DNA from: Sphingopyxis sp. YF1
Lineage (GTDB): Bacteria; Pseudomonadota; Alphaproteobacteria; Sphingomonadales; Sphingomonadaceae
Assembly (NCBI RefSeq): GCF_022701295.1
Contig: NZ_CP033204.1
Location: 3,624,501 to 3,688,500 of the forward strand
Reading direction: 5' to 3'
DNA length: 64,000 nucleotides
Within the stretch, counting starts at the first letter, position 1. Every line of letters begins with the position of its first letter. Of the stretch, positions 36,270-45,223 are shown in pieces. The position numbers and the translations under genes were made by a program. Under the pieces are notes generated by a model that was not told the origin of the DNA, did no database searches, and saw only the letters and a program-made list of their open reading frames with translations.

Positions 36270-39200
36270 TTAGAACTTCAGGCGGGCCGACACATAGGCG
36301 CGACGACCGATGACGTCGTAGAGCGACGGATCGGTGCCCGACTGGACGTTCGGCGAGTAGGTTTCCGGCTTGCGGTCGAACGCGTTGTTCAGACCGATGC
36401 GGAAGGTCATCGCATCGACTTCGGCCTGGAGTGCGAAGTCGAAGTAGAAGACGCTGCCCGGACCCGTGAAGGTTTCGCCGACATACTGGCGCGCCGCACG
36501 GTTTTCCATCGCATCGATGAAGCGGATGCGGCTGTCGAAGCTCAGTTCACGCGTGATGTTGAACTTGGTGTTGAGCGTCGCCTTCCAGCGCGGGAAGCTC
36601 GTGCCGAGACCCGCACCGAAGTAGGAGGCCGTACCGGCATAATCGGTCTTCAGACCGCCGAGACCGACGTTCTTGAAGTCGATCAGATAGTTGACCGCCA
36701 GGTTGAAGTTCAGCGCGCTGTCTTCGTTGATGAACTCGGTCGGCAGGCGGTAGCCCAGCTGAACGTCGACACCCGAGGTCTTGACCGACCCGGCGTTGAC
36801 GAACTGGAAGTAACCATTTGCGTCCCCGCCCAGCGAAGCGGGAAGGTAGATACCGGTCATCGAATCGCCCGAACGACCGATCGCGCCGCAGAACGGGTTC
36901 GCCGCATCAAGATTCGGATTGATGTCATTATAACCATAGCAGGATGCGATGATTTCGTTGACGTCGGGGTTGAGGATCGTGTCCTTGATCTTGATGTTGT
37001 AATAATCGATCGAGCCCGTCAGGCCGGCGACCTGGAACACCGCACCGACGGTGAAGGTATCCGATTTTTCCGGCTTCAGATTTGCGTTGCCCGTCGTCGT
37101 GATGAACGCCTGTGCGCCCGGCGAGGCGACGAAGCTGTTGATGTTGGCATCGCTGACACCGCCACCGCGGACGGTATCGGTGCACAGCTTTGCCGCCGCA
37201 GCGCCGCCCGTCTGGCGGAAGTTGCTGTTGACCGAGCAGGGGTCAAAGATCTGCGGGAAGCTGCCGCCGCCCGAGAACAGCTCGCCGAAGTTCGGCGCAC
37301 GAACCGAGTGCTGATAGCTGGCACGCAGACGAACCTGATCGATCGGGCTGAAGGTGACGGTGCCACCATAGGTCCAGTCGTTCGACGGCGCGCCGTTGAC
37401 GCCATTGGCGATGTCGTTGAAATCGCTCTTCGAATGGCGAGCAGTCAGCGACAGTTCCAGATTGTCCATGATCGGGGCACGAAGTTCGCCGAAGAAGTCG
37501 AGGAACTTGTTGGTGCCAAGGTCGGGCGTGCTGGTGTTGAAACCGGCGATCGGACCGAACAGCGCACCCGGATCGAATTCATATTTGAACTTGCGCTGCT
37601 CGACACCGAACACGACGCCCAGCGGGCCGCCCGGCAGATCGGTCAGTTCGCCCGAAACATAGGCCTGCGCGACTTTCTGGGTGAAGGTCGTCTTCGTCAC
37701 ACCGACTTCGTCGACAAAATCGACGCATGCCTTCGAGAAGGGCTGGATACCGAACGGGTTGAAACCGCCTTCGCAGAGGCTCTTGCCGCCATCCGGCGCT
37801 TCGAGCAGCTGCTGGACTTTCTGGACGTTGACGTTGCCCGTCGCGCGCTGGTCGATCGTGGTTTCGCCCCAGCTGTAATAAGCTTCGTAACGCCAGCCGG
37901 GAGCGAATTCACCGCGCAAGCCGACGAGGCCCTGGATGACTTCATTCTCAAGCTGCTGCTCGCGCAGGCCGGTGCCGAGGAAGCGATAACCGATGCGGAT
38001 GCCTTCATTGGCGCCAGAGCCGGTCAGGTTCGGGTCATCACCGGTACGGCTGTTGAGCAGCGTCCGCAGGTCGTTCGACACGAAGGGGTTGGTGACCGGA
38101 ACGACGAAACCGGTAATACGACCGCGAGTCACGCCCTCGCCCGGGCCCGTGTCATGAAAGTTGGTCACGAGCGGCGAGCGCGCGTTGAGCACCGAAGCCC
38201 CCGTGTTGCCGGGGTTCACGATACCCGTCGAAACCGGGGTCGGAGCCAGCGCAGTCGCCGAATTATAGTTGGTGTAGCCACCCTGCACGAACACGTCGAA
38301 CGCCGGATTGATCTCGTAGTTCGCCGTCAGGAACGCCGATTTGCGCTCCAGCGGGAGGACGAGAATATTCACGATGTCGAAGTTGTAGCTGTAGAAATCG
38401 GGGAAGAAGTTGAGGTTCGGGTTCGCCGGCGAATCAAGGTCGTACCGGAAGTTCGACACATCGAGCGGGCTGTTGAAGGAGCCGCGGCCGAACAGCGAGC
38501 CGTCCGAGTTGAAACCAAGCTGGGCGGTCGACGGTACTTGACCCGGTGCAACACCATAGCTGGCGAACAGCGCGTTGACAGCGGCCTGACTGATCGGGTT
38601 GCCGGCGCTGTTCGTGTACGAACCGGTCGGGAACGACAGCGTCGTCGAGGTCGCCTGCGACGCGAAGTCGCGCTGCGCCTTGATCATGCCCTGACGCTTC
38701 GAATATTCGGCCGAGAAGGCGATGTTGCCTTTGCCGTCGGCGAAGTTGCCGCCGATGATGCCGCTGATCTGATATTCGCGTGCATCGGTTTCGGGGATCG
38801 AGTTCGAATAGCTCGCACGGAGGTCGATGCCTTCGAAATTATCCTTGAGGATCAGGTTGACGACACCCGCGATCGCGTCGGCGCCATAGGCCGCGCCGGC
38901 ACCGCCGGTCACGATTTCGATGCGTTCGATCAGGCCCTGCGGGATCGTGTTGAGGTCGACCGTCTGGTCCGACGCCGACACCATCGGGCGGCGGCCGTTG
39001 ATCAGCACGAGGTTGCGGTTCGAACCGAGGCCGCGCAGGTTGATGTTCGACTGACCGCCGTTGCCGGGGTTGTTCGAGGTGGTCGTGCCGGCCGGGTTGA
39101 CCTGCGGCAGCGTGTTCAGGAAGGTGTCGAGCGTGACGTCGGCGTTTTCGACCGTCGCTTCACCGCTGACAACCGCAACGGGGCTGTTCGAATCGAGGTT

Positions 39201-39353
39201 CGGACGCGCGATGCGCGAGCCGGTGACGACGATGGTCGCGTCGCTTTCGGCTTCGGGCGCTTCCTGCGCATGAGCGGGAGCCGAAACCATCGCGACGCCC
39301 AAGACGAGGGGCGCGGCGCTCAGTTTCAACTTGAAATATTGGGTTTTCTTCAC
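36270..39353 (-). CDS. TonB-dependent receptor, hydroxylase/sulfotransferase-linked (B)
   Basis: Outer-membrane TBDR of 1027 residues, related to receptor A. I chose the GTG at 39353: it gives MKKTQYFKLKLSAAPLVLGV, almost the signal peptide of receptor A, and has AAGGGA 9 bp upstream. The plug contains ATIVVTGSRIARPNLDS, INLRGLGSNRNLVLINGRR and GGAGAAYGADAIAGVVNLIL. The barrel has ASYQHSVRAPNFGELF and DYYNIKIKDTI, with C-terminal RRAYVSARLKF. No STN domain. Asn/Gly-rich loops with few cysteines mark different surface loops from receptor A, so the ligands may differ. It is followed by a terminator and the TPR-sulfotransferase. Confidence 0.93.
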   Translation of the reverse strand: MKKTQYFKLKLSAAPLVLGVAMVSAPAHAQEAPEAESDATIVVTGSRIARPNLDSNSPVAVVSGEATVENADVTLDTFLNTLPQVNPAGTTTSNNPGNGGQSNINLRGLGSNRNLVLINGRRPMVSASDQTVDLNTIPQGLIERIEIVTGGAGAAYGADAIAGVVNLILKDNFEGIDLRASYSNSIPETDAREYQISGIIGGNFADGKGNIAFSAEYSKRQGMIKAQRDFASQATSTTLSFPTGSYTNSAGNPISQAAVNALFASYGVAPGQVPSTAQLGFNSDGSLFGRGSFNSPLDVSNFRYDLDSPANPNLNFFPDFYSYNFDIVNILVLPLERKSAFLTANYEINPAFDVFVQGGYTNYNSATALAPTPVSTGIVNPGNTGASVLNARSPLVTNFHDTGPGEGVTRGRITGFVVPVTNPFVSNDLRTLLNSRTGDDPNLTGSGANEGIRIGYRFLGTGLREQQLENEVIQGLVGLRGEFAPGWRYEAYYSWGETTIDQRATGNVNVQKVQQLLEAPDGGKSLCEGGFNPFGIQPFSKACVDFVDEVGVTKTTFTQKVAQAYVSGELTDLPGGPLGVVFGVEQRKFKYEFDPGALFGPIAGFNTSTPDLGTNKFLDFFGELRAPIMDNLELSLTARHSKSDFNDIANGVNGAPSNDWTYGGTVTFSPIDQVRLRASYQHSVRAPNFGELFSGGGSFPQIFDPCSVNSNFRQTGGAAAAKLCTDTVRGGGVSDANINSFVASPGAQAFITTTGNANLKPEKSDTFTVGAVFQVAGLTGSIDYYNIKIKDTILNPDVNEIIASCYGYNDINPNLDAANPFCGAIGRSGDSMTGIYLPASLGGDANGYFQFVNAGSVKTSGVDVQLGYRLPTEFINEDSALNFNLAVNYLIDFKNVGLGGLKTDYAGTASYFGAGLGTSFPRWKATLNTKFNITRELSFDSRIRFIDAMENRAARQYVGETFTGPGSVFYFDFALQAEVDAMTFRIGLNNAFDRKPETYSPNVQSGTDPSLYDVIGRRAYVSARLKF

Positions 39354-39464
39354 AGTGCAGTCCCTTGCTACTGATGGATGAGTTACCCGGACCCCCGTCG
39401 CGCAGGCCATAATTCCAGCGTACAGATGCCCCGATAGCATGGGGGATGACCTTTCATTCATGTA

Positions 39465-39555
39465 GAGTAAAGGAAATTCCCGGCGCTTTAGGCCGTTTCA
39501 CGCGCTGTTGTGACGTATTTGCAACAACCGCCGGACCCGGCGAAATACAATGACT
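39465..39555 (-). promoter_or_regulatory. Conserved TBDR upstream region (receptor B)
   Basis: Minus-strand AGTCATTGTATT (39555-39544, 191 bp before the GTG) and CGGGAATTTCCTTTACTC (39482-39465, about 112 bp before it) match the elements before receptor A in sequence and spacing. Common regulation is likely; which part is promoter and which is operator cannot be decided by eye. Confidence 0.55.
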
Positions 39556-39610
39556 CGTCGCAGCGTTAACGGCGACATATTGTTGCAACGGTTACCAGTT
39601 CGGCCGCGCG

Positions 39611-40549
39611 TCAGCCCGCCATCGGCGCCGCGACCTTGGCGGGATCGATCCGCGCGCCGCGCCATGTCATGCCCCAGTGCATGTGCGGGCCGGTCGCACG
39701 CCCGGTCGCACCGACGGTGCCGAGCCGCTGCCCCTGCACGACGCGGTCGCCCACCTTCACGTCGAGCCGCTGGCAATGGAGGAAGGCGCTGTTGAGCCCC
39801 ATGCCGTGATCGACGATGAGCAGATGTCCCTCGAGCGTGAAGGGCGCCGCCGCCGCGAGCACGACGACGCCGTCGGCGGGCGCGACGAAGGGCGTGCCCG
39901 CGAGCACCGCGACATCGGCGCCGCTGTGATAGCTTCCGGGCTTGCCCTGATAGACGCGCTGCGCCCCGAAGAAGCCCGACCGGCGCCCCGACACCGGCCA
40001 GACGAAGCGCTGGCGCCAGCCATCCGACGCGTGGTCGGTCGCCCGCGCCGCCGCGATCTGCTCGAGTTCGGCGGGACGGCGGCGCGCGAATTCGGCATCG
40101 CTCGACGCGCTGCCGCGATACGGCGCGTTGATATGCTCGATCCGCCACCGCCCGGGCGCGACGATGAGGTCGCGCGCGACCGTGCGGCCGTCGGCGAGCG
40201 TCGCCACGAGGCGCGCCACCGGCCCGGCGTCGCGGTCGAAGGCGATCAGGAAGCCGCCATCGCCGGCGAGCGCGACCGGCTTGCCGTCGAGCGACAGCGT
40301 GCGCGTCCCGCCCGGCGCCTGACCGAGCAGCACGCCGCCCTGTTCGGGCGATCCGGCCAGTGCGAAATCATGAAGGACCGGCGCAGCCGGCACGACGGGC
40401 AGAGGCGGCGCGGTGTGCGCGGGCGCGTCGCGGACGGCATCGGGCGCCGAGGCCGTCGCGGCGGCATCGACCGGCGGCACGCAGCCTCCCGCGGTCGCGA
40501 GCAGCCCCAGCGCGATCGCGCCGAACCGCCAGTCGTGCGCGCCGATCAT
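39611..40549 (-). CDS. M23 family metallopeptidase (LytM-type endopeptidase)
   Basis: Peptidoglycan-peptide endopeptidase of 312 residues, envelope located. The N-terminal hydrophobic leader ends in ATAGGC (Cys23), a weak lipobox, so it may be a lipoprotein. The linker is Pro/Ala rich (24-70), followed by a beta-rich middle part and the M23 domain. Zinc ligands are visible in YHSGADVAVLAG (His and Asp) and GPHMHWGMTW (HxH), so it should be active rather than a divisome activator of the EnvC type. Its ATG overlaps the stop of the DUF2093 gene by 4 bp (ATGA), indicating translational coupling. Confidence 0.93.
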   Translation of the reverse strand: MIGAHDWRFGAIALGLLATAGGCVPPVDAAATASAPDAVRDAPAHTAPPLPVVPAAPVLHDFALAGSPEQGGVLLGQAPGGTRTLSLDGKPVALAGDGGFLIAFDRDAGPVARLVATLADGRTVARDLIVAPGRWRIEHINAPYRGSASSDAEFARRRPAELEQIAAARATDHASDGWRQRFVWPVSGRRSGFFGAQRVYQGKPGSYHSGADVAVLAGTPFVAPADGVVVLAAAAPFTLEGHLLIVDHGMGLNSAFLHCQRLDVKVGDRVVQGQRLGTVGATGRATGPHMHWGMTWRGARIDPAKVAAPMAG

Positions 40550-40752
40550 GCCTTGGCGTCGAGCGCCGCCTGCACCGAAATCGCCGCGCTCGCATAGGGC
40601 TCCTGCCGCGCGACCGACCAATAGCGCAGCTCGTCGAGCCCGATCGGCGCACCGCTGACCGCGCACAGCACATGGTCGCCCGGCGCGAGCACCCGATAGC
40701 CGTTGGGGCCGTAATGCAGGCGGGCGAGGCGGTTGCGGCTGGCGATCAGCAT
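40546..40752 (-). CDS. DUF2093 domain protein
   Basis: A 68-residue cytosolic protein of the alphaproteobacterial DUF2093 family, recognised from LAPGDHVLCAVSGAPIGLDE followed by LRYWSVARQEPYASA. The function is unknown. Association with xseA is, to my knowledge, typical in alphaproteobacteria. Here it lies 77 bp downstream of xseA and overlaps the M23 gene by 4 bp. A single Cys in a turn, followed by a strand and the RYWSVARQE helix, is the core feature. Confidence 0.88.
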   Translation of the reverse strand: MLIASRNRLARLHYGPNGYRVLAPGDHVLCAVSGAPIGLDELRYWSVARQEPYASAAISVQAALDAKA

Positions 40753-40829
40753 GATTCGGGGTCCGTTTCGAAAAGGATCATCGCCGTGACCATAGCAGGC
40801 CGGCGCGCCGCGGCCACCCCCTGCACCGC

Positions 40830-42263
40830 TCAGAAAAGCTCGCCCTGCCCTCGCCCCGGCGCGGACGCCCCCGGCTTGCGCGCCGGTCGCGGGACAGACG
40901 GAGGTCCCTCTTCTCCCTCGCCACCGCCCACCGCGACGGGAACCTCGCCGTCGGCGAACTGGAGCCGCAGGTGCGCGGCGGCGCGCGCGCGCGCGGCGCT
41001 GGCGACGATCGCGCCGTCGGCGTCGCGCACCATCGCATAGCCCTTCGACAGCAGCGCGCGCGGGTCGAGGCTGTCGAGCAACCGCCCCAGCCCTTCAAGC
41101 CTGGCGCGGTCGCGGTCCCACGCCCGCGCCAGCAGCGCCGGACGCAGCGCCCCCGCGCGCGTCGCGAGCCGTTCGGTCGTCACCGCCAGCCGGTGGCGCT
41201 GCGCGCGGTCGAGCCGCTCGCCGGCATCGTCGAGCCGCTGGCGCTGCGGCGCGTAGAGCGCCTCGCGCTTCGGCAGGTGCCGCGCGAGCGCCGCCAGCCG
41301 CTCGCCGGACAGCGCCTGCTGCCGGTTCGCCGCCGCGATCATCCGGCCGTTCCACGCCGCGAGCTGCGCCATCAGCTCGGCGCGCACCGGCACCGCCATT
41401 TCGGCGGCCGCCGTCGGCGTCGGTGCGCGCACATCGGCGGCATAGTCGGCGAGCGTCACGTCGGTTTCGTGCCCGACCGCACTGATCGTCGGGATGCGGC
41501 AATCGGCGATCGCGCGCACCACCACTTCCTCGTTGAACGCCCACAGATCCTCGATCGACCCGCCGCCGCGCGCGACGATCACCAGGTCGGGGCGCGGCAC
41601 CGGGCCGCCGGGGGAAATGGCGTCAAAGCCGCGGATCGCGTTCGCCACCTGCCCCGCCGCGCCGTCGCCCTGCACCAGCACCGGCCAGACGATGACATGC
41701 GTCGGGCAGCGGTCGGCAAGGCGGTGGAGGATGTCGCGGATCACCGCGCCGGTCGGCGAGGTCACGACGCCGATCGTCCGCGGCAGATAGGGCAACCGGT
41801 CATATTTGCGCTCGCGGTCGAAAAGTCCTTCGGCGCCCAATCGTGCTTTGAGCTTTTCGAAGAGCAGCATCAGCGCGCCTTCGCCCGCGACCTCGAGGCT
41901 GTCGACGACGAGCTGATATTTGGAGCGGCCGGGATAGGTGGTGAGCTTGCCGGTCGCGATCACCTCGATCCCGTCCTCGGGCCGGAAGGCGAGGCGGCCC
42001 GCCTGCCCCTTCCACATCACCATGTCGATCAGCGCATTGTCGTCCTTGAGCGCGGCATAGAAATGCCCCGACGCCGCGCGTTTCGCCCCCGACAGCTCGC
42101 CGCGCACGCGCACGCGCGCAAAGCCGCCCTCGACCGTGCGCTTGATCGCCGCCGACAATTGGCTGACCGACAAAGCCGGCGCATTGTCGCCGGGCGCGGC
42201 CTCGGCTAACAGCCGCGCTTCGGTGCCATCGTCGGACGCCGGATCGGGAAAAGGGACTGACAT
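40830..42263 (-). CDS. xseA: Exodeoxyribonuclease VII large subunit
   Basis: Large catalytic subunit of exonuclease VII (degrades single-stranded DNA with XseB). It has 477 residues from the ATG at 42263. An N-terminal OB-fold ([20 protein letters not shown], then [20 protein letters not shown]) is followed by the catalytic domain with [39 protein letters not shown] and [19 protein letters not shown]; a coiled-coil and C-terminal tail follow. It is the normal length. AGCAGGAT lies 6 bp before this ATG; a second in-frame ATG at 42278 is possible. Its start codon shares CATG with the purD start codon on the other strand. xseB is not in the window. Confidence 0.96.
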   Translation of the reverse strand: MSVPFPDPASDDGTEARLLAEAAPGDNAPALSVSQLSAAIKRTVEGGFARVRVRGELSGAKRAASGHFYAALKDDNALIDMVMWKGQAGRLAFRPEDGIEVIATGKLTTYPGRSKYQLVVDSLEVAGEGALMLLFEKLKARLGAEGLFDRERKYDRLPYLPRTIGVVTSPTGAVIRDILHRLADRCPTHVIVWPVLVQGDGAAGQVANAIRGFDAISPGGPVPRPDLVIVARGGGSIEDLWAFNEEVVVRAIADCRIPTISAVGHETDVTLADYAADVRAPTPTAAAEMAVPVRAELMAQLAAWNGRMIAAANRQQALSGERLAALARHLPKREALYAPQRQRLDDAGERLDRAQRHRLAVTTERLATRAGALRPALLARAWDRDRARLEGLGRLLDSLDPRALLSKGYAMVRDADGAIVASAARARAAAHLRLQFADGEVPVAVGGGEGEEGPPSVPRPARKPGASAPGRGQGELF

Positions 42264-43539
42264 GAATATCCTGCTCATCGGGTCGGGGGGCCGCGAACAT
42301 GCGCTGGCGTGGCAACTGGCACAATCGCCGAGTTGCGCCAAGCTCTATGCCGCGCCGGGCAACCCGGGGATCGAGCTTTACGCCGAATGCGTCTCGATCG
42401 CGGTCGACGATCTCGACGGGCTGATCGCCTTCGTCCGCGCGCACGGCATCGACTTCGTCGTCGTCGGCCCCGAAGCGCCGCTCGTCGCGGGCCTCGCCGA
42501 CCGCCTCGGAGAGATCGGCATTCCCGCCTTCGGCCCCTCGGCCGCGGCCGCGCGGCTCGAAGGGTCGAAGGGCTTCACCAAGGATTTATGCGCGCGCGCG
42601 GGCATCCCCACCGCCGCCTATGTCCGCTGCACCAGCGCCGACGAAGCGCATGCCGTGCTCGAAGGCTTTTCGATCCCCGTCGTGATCAAGGCCGACGGGC
42701 TCGCCGCGGGCAAGGGCGTGATTATCGCCGAGACGCGCGAAGACGCCGAGGCGGCGATCGCCGACATGTTCGACGGCGCCTTCGGCGGCGCCGGCGCCGA
42801 AGTGGTGATCGAGGAATTTATGACCGGCGAGGAGGCGAGCTTCTTCGCGCTCTCCGACGGCAGCGACGTCATCGCGTTCGGCAGCGCGCAGGACCACAAG
42901 CGCGTCGGCGACGGCGACACCGGTCCCAACACCGGGGGCATGGGCGCCTACAGCCCCGCGCCCGTGCTCACCCCCGACCTCGAAGCCGCCGTCATGGACC
43001 GCATCATCCGCCCGACGGTCGCCACCCTCGCCGCCGAGGGCACGCCCTACGTGGGCGTGCTGTTCGCGGGGCTGATGCTCACCGGCGAAGGCCCGAAGCT
43101 GATCGAATATAACTGCCGCTTCGGCGATCCCGAATGCCAGGTGCTGATGATGCGCTTCCGGGGCGATTTCGCCGCGTTGCTGCACGCCGCGGCGACCGCG
43201 GCGCTCGCCGCTGCCGAGCCCCCCGCCTTCGCCGCCAACTATGCGCTCACCGTGGTGATGGCGGCCAACGGCTATCCGGGCACCCCCGAAAAGGGCGGCG
43301 CGATCCGCCGCATCGCCGACGCCGAAGCCGGCGGAGTGCGCGTCTTTCACGCCGGCACCGCGCGCACCAACGGCGCGATCGTCGCCGCGGGCGGGCGCGT
43401 GCTCAACGTCACCGCGACGGGCAAGAGCGTGACCGAAGCACAGGCGCGCGCCTATGCCGCGGTCGACAGGCTCGATTTCGCCAGCGGTTTCTGCCGCCGC
43501 GACATCGGCTGGCGCGAAGTCGCGCGCGAAGCGCTCTGA
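42262..43539 (+). CDS. purD: Phosphoribosylamine-glycine ligase (GAR synthetase)
   Basis: Second step of purine synthesis: joins glycine to phosphoribosylamine with ATP. The 425-residue length is normal. The start [19 protein letters not shown] is the family's N-domain loop. ATP-grasp motifs [36 protein letters not shown] and [12 protein letters not shown] are present, and the B-domain contains the usual [30 protein letters not shown] precedes the ATG. The start codon overlaps the divergent xseA start by 2 bp, and the ribosome sites lie within the partner gene's coding end, so both promoters must be inside coding DNA. Confidence 0.97.
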   Translation: MNILLIGSGGREHALAWQLAQSPSCAKLYAAPGNPGIELYAECVSIAVDDLDGLIAFVRAHGIDFVVVGPEAPLVAGLADRLGEIGIPAFGPSAAAARLEGSKGFTKDLCARAGIPTAAYVRCTSADEAHAVLEGFSIPVVIKADGLAAGKGVIIAETREDAEAAIADMFDGAFGGAGAEVVIEEFMTGEEASFFALSDGSDVIAFGSAQDHKRVGDGDTGPNTGGMGAYSPAPVLTPDLEAAVMDRIIRPTVATLAAEGTPYVGVLFAGLMLTGEGPKLIEYNCRFGDPECQVLMMRFRGDFAALLHAAATAALAAAEPPAFAANYALTVVMAANGYPGTPEKGGAIRRIADAEAGGVRVFHAGTARTNGAIVAAGGRVLNVTATGKSVTEAQARAYAAVDRLDFASGFCRRDIGWREVAREAL

Positions 43540-43604
43540 ACACCGACGGGCTGGTCGCCGGCCCCGACGCCCGATAGGCTCACAGCAAAGCAGGAGTGGA
43601 CGAG

Positions 43605-44291
43605 ATGATGTGGCTGCAGGAAAACTGGATCGTCGCGGCGGTCGTCGCGATCGTCGCGATCGTCGCGATCGCGCTCCTCTGGTGGCTGTTCGCACGCCGC
43701 AAGCCCGACGAAATCGCGCCGCCCGCCGCCCAACCGGCCAAGCCCGCCAAGCCGCTCGAGCCCGCCAGGCCCGACATCGTCGTCGCCGAACCCGCCTTCA
43801 AAAAGGCCCCGCCCGCGCCGGCCGCCCCGATCGTGCAGACGCCCGCGCCGCCCACCCCGCCCGCTGCCGCGGTGGTTCCCGAGGAACCGACGGCAGCCGC
43901 AGCGCCGCCCGCCGAAACCCCGGTGGCGGCCACCGAACCGGTGGCGACACCCGAGACACCGGCGCCCACCCCCGCAATCGCGCCCGCCGCACCCGAAGAG
44001 CCAGCGGCCCCAGCCCCCACATCTGCGCCCGCCGCCGCAAAGGCCGACAATCTCCAGCTGCTCAAGGGCGTCGGCCCCAAGCTGGCCGCGCTGCTCGGCG
44101 GCCTGGGCGTCACCCGTTTCCAGCAGATCGCCGACTGGACCGATACCGACATCGCGGCGATCGATCCGCAGCTCGGCGCCTTCCAGGGCCGCATCGCGCG
44201 CGACAATCTGGTCGACCAGGCCGGCTATCTGGCGCGCGGCGACAAGCCCGGCTTCGAAGCGAAATACGGCGCGCTAGGCGGCGAGCTCTAG
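43605..44291 (+). CDS. Membrane-anchored protein with Pro/Ala linker and helix-hairpin-helix domain
   Basis: A 228-residue protein with one N-terminal transmembrane helix (about residues 8-29), a long Pro/Ala/Thr-rich linker (about 40-145), and a C-terminal helix-hairpin-helix domain: DNLQLLKGVGPKLAALLGG, then the FQQIADW and FQGRIARDN helices, as in the 'predicted flap-endonuclease-like' family (COG3743 type), often found in ribosomal protein bL21 or NADH-dehydrogenase contexts. The topology would put the HhH domain on a flexible tether, in the cytoplasm or periplasm. The helix-coding DNA has a 9-bp tandem repeat (GTCGCGATC). The ATG at 43605 has AGGAG at proper distance; GTG at 43596 overlaps that site. 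Function unknown. Confidence 0.8.
   Translation: MMWLQENWIVAAVVAIVAIVAIALLWWLFARRKPDEIAPPAAQPAKPAKPLEPARPDIVVAEPAFKKAPPAPAAPIVQTPAPPTPPAAAVVPEEPTAAAAPPAETPVAATEPVATPETPAPTPAIAPAAPEEPAAPAPTSAPAAAKADNLQLLKGVGPKLAALLGGLGVTRFQQIADWTDTDIAAIDPQLGAFQGRIARDNLVDQAGYLARGDKPGFEAKYGALGGEL
43641..43667 (+). repeat. Short tandem repeat in the membrane-anchor coding region
   Basis: Three direct GTCGCGATC units encoding Val-Ala-Ile triplets of the transmembrane helix. It is a possible slippage site: changing one unit alters the helix by three residues without frameshift. Confidence 0.6.
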
Positions 44292-44324
44292 GCCCGTCCG
44301 ACCGGTTGCCGACGTCGGACCGCC

Positions 44325-44405
44325 CTGCGGCACAGCGATGGGGAGGAGGCGCCCGCCTGCCGCCTTGCAGGCGCTTCTTCTGATCCGGATCCCAATCCGG
44401 AAAGG
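44325..44405. repeat. Decayed dispersed repeat, copy 4 (partial)
   Basis: CTGCGGCACAGCGATGGGGA followed by GGAGGCGCCCGCCTGCCGCC keeps only one end of the element. The rest is unrelated (CCGGATCCCAATCCGG palindrome). It lies between the HhH gene and the SDR gene. Confidence 0.6.
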
Positions 44406-44449
44406 CGGAAACGCGCCGAACGTCCGCTCGCCGGTCCCGACGACGCCGC

Positions 44450-45223
44450 CTATGCGTTGCGTGCCGTCAGCCCGCCGTCGACGGGGATCACCGCGCCGGT
44501 GATATAGCTGGCGGCGGGGAGGACGAGGCCGAGCGTGACATGCGCGACCTCCTCGGGTTCGCCGTAGCGGCGGAGCGCGGTGCGGCGCTTGGCAAAAATG
44601 GCCTTGTCCTCTTCGGGCACCTTGTCGGTCATCCCGGTACGGATCGGGCCGGGGCAGATGCAGTTGACCGTGATGCCGTCGCGCCCGAGATCGACCGCGA
44701 GGCCGCGCGTCAGCCCGGTGACGCCCGTCTTGGCCGCGACATAGGGCGTGTCGCCGGGCGTCGCGCCGAGGCCCTCGGTCGAGGCGATGTTGACGATGCG
44801 CGGCGCATCGCTTTGCCGCAGCCAGGGCAGCGCGGCGCGCACCATGCGCTGGTGCGCGGTGAGCATCACCGCGATCGCGCGGTGCCAGATCGCCTCATAT
44901 TCGTCGCCCGCGTCGAGCGGGGCAAAGCTGGAGACGCCGGCGTTGTTGATCAGGATGTCGATGCCGCCGAAGGTGGCCGCGATCTCGGCGACCACCGCCT
45001 TGATCGCTTCGCCGTCGGCGACGTCGAGCGCAAAGGCCTGCGCGTTCGGCCCGGCCTCGGCGACGACCGCTTCGCACGCGGCGCGATCGAGGTCGGTGAC
45101 CGCGACCTTCGCGCCCTCGCTCGCGAGCAGCAGCGCGGTGGCGCGGCCCATGCCGCTCGCCGCGCCGGTGACGATCGCGACGCGGCCGGCCACCGAGCGC
45201 GAGCGGTTCGGGGCATCGCTCAA
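44450..45223 (-). CDS. SDR-family oxidoreductase
   Basis: Classical short-chain dehydrogenase of about 257 residues. The cofactor loop TGAASGMG is at 19-26, NNAG follows with TEG(L) after the catalytic strand, the active Tyr-Lys pair is in YVAAKTG, and CPGPIRTGM follows. The C-terminal GAVIPVDGG is typical of the FabG-like class. The best start is the TTG at 45223: it overlaps the amn stop as TTGA, giving translational coupling, and there is no in-frame ATG upstream of the Rossmann loop. It is probably co-expressed with amn. The substrate is not predictable. Confidence 0.88.
   Translation of the reverse strand: MSDAPNRSRSVAGRVAIVTGAASGMGRATALLLASEGAKVAVTDLDRAACEAVVAEAGPNAQAFALDVADGEAIKAVVAEIAATFGGIDILINNAGVSSFAPLDAGDEYEAIWHRAIAVMLTAHQRMVRAALPWLRQSDAPRIVNIASTEGLGATPGDTPYVAAKTGVTGLTRGLAVDLGRDGITVNCICPGPIRTGMTDKVPEEDKAIFAKRRTALRRYGEPEEVAHVTLGLVLPAASYITGAVIPVDGGLTARNA

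Noticed and set aside
42263..42278. Alternative xseA start at 42278
   Set aside because: In frame, but the ATG at 42263 has the better-spaced AGCAGGAT and is kept as the main start; the other stays possible.
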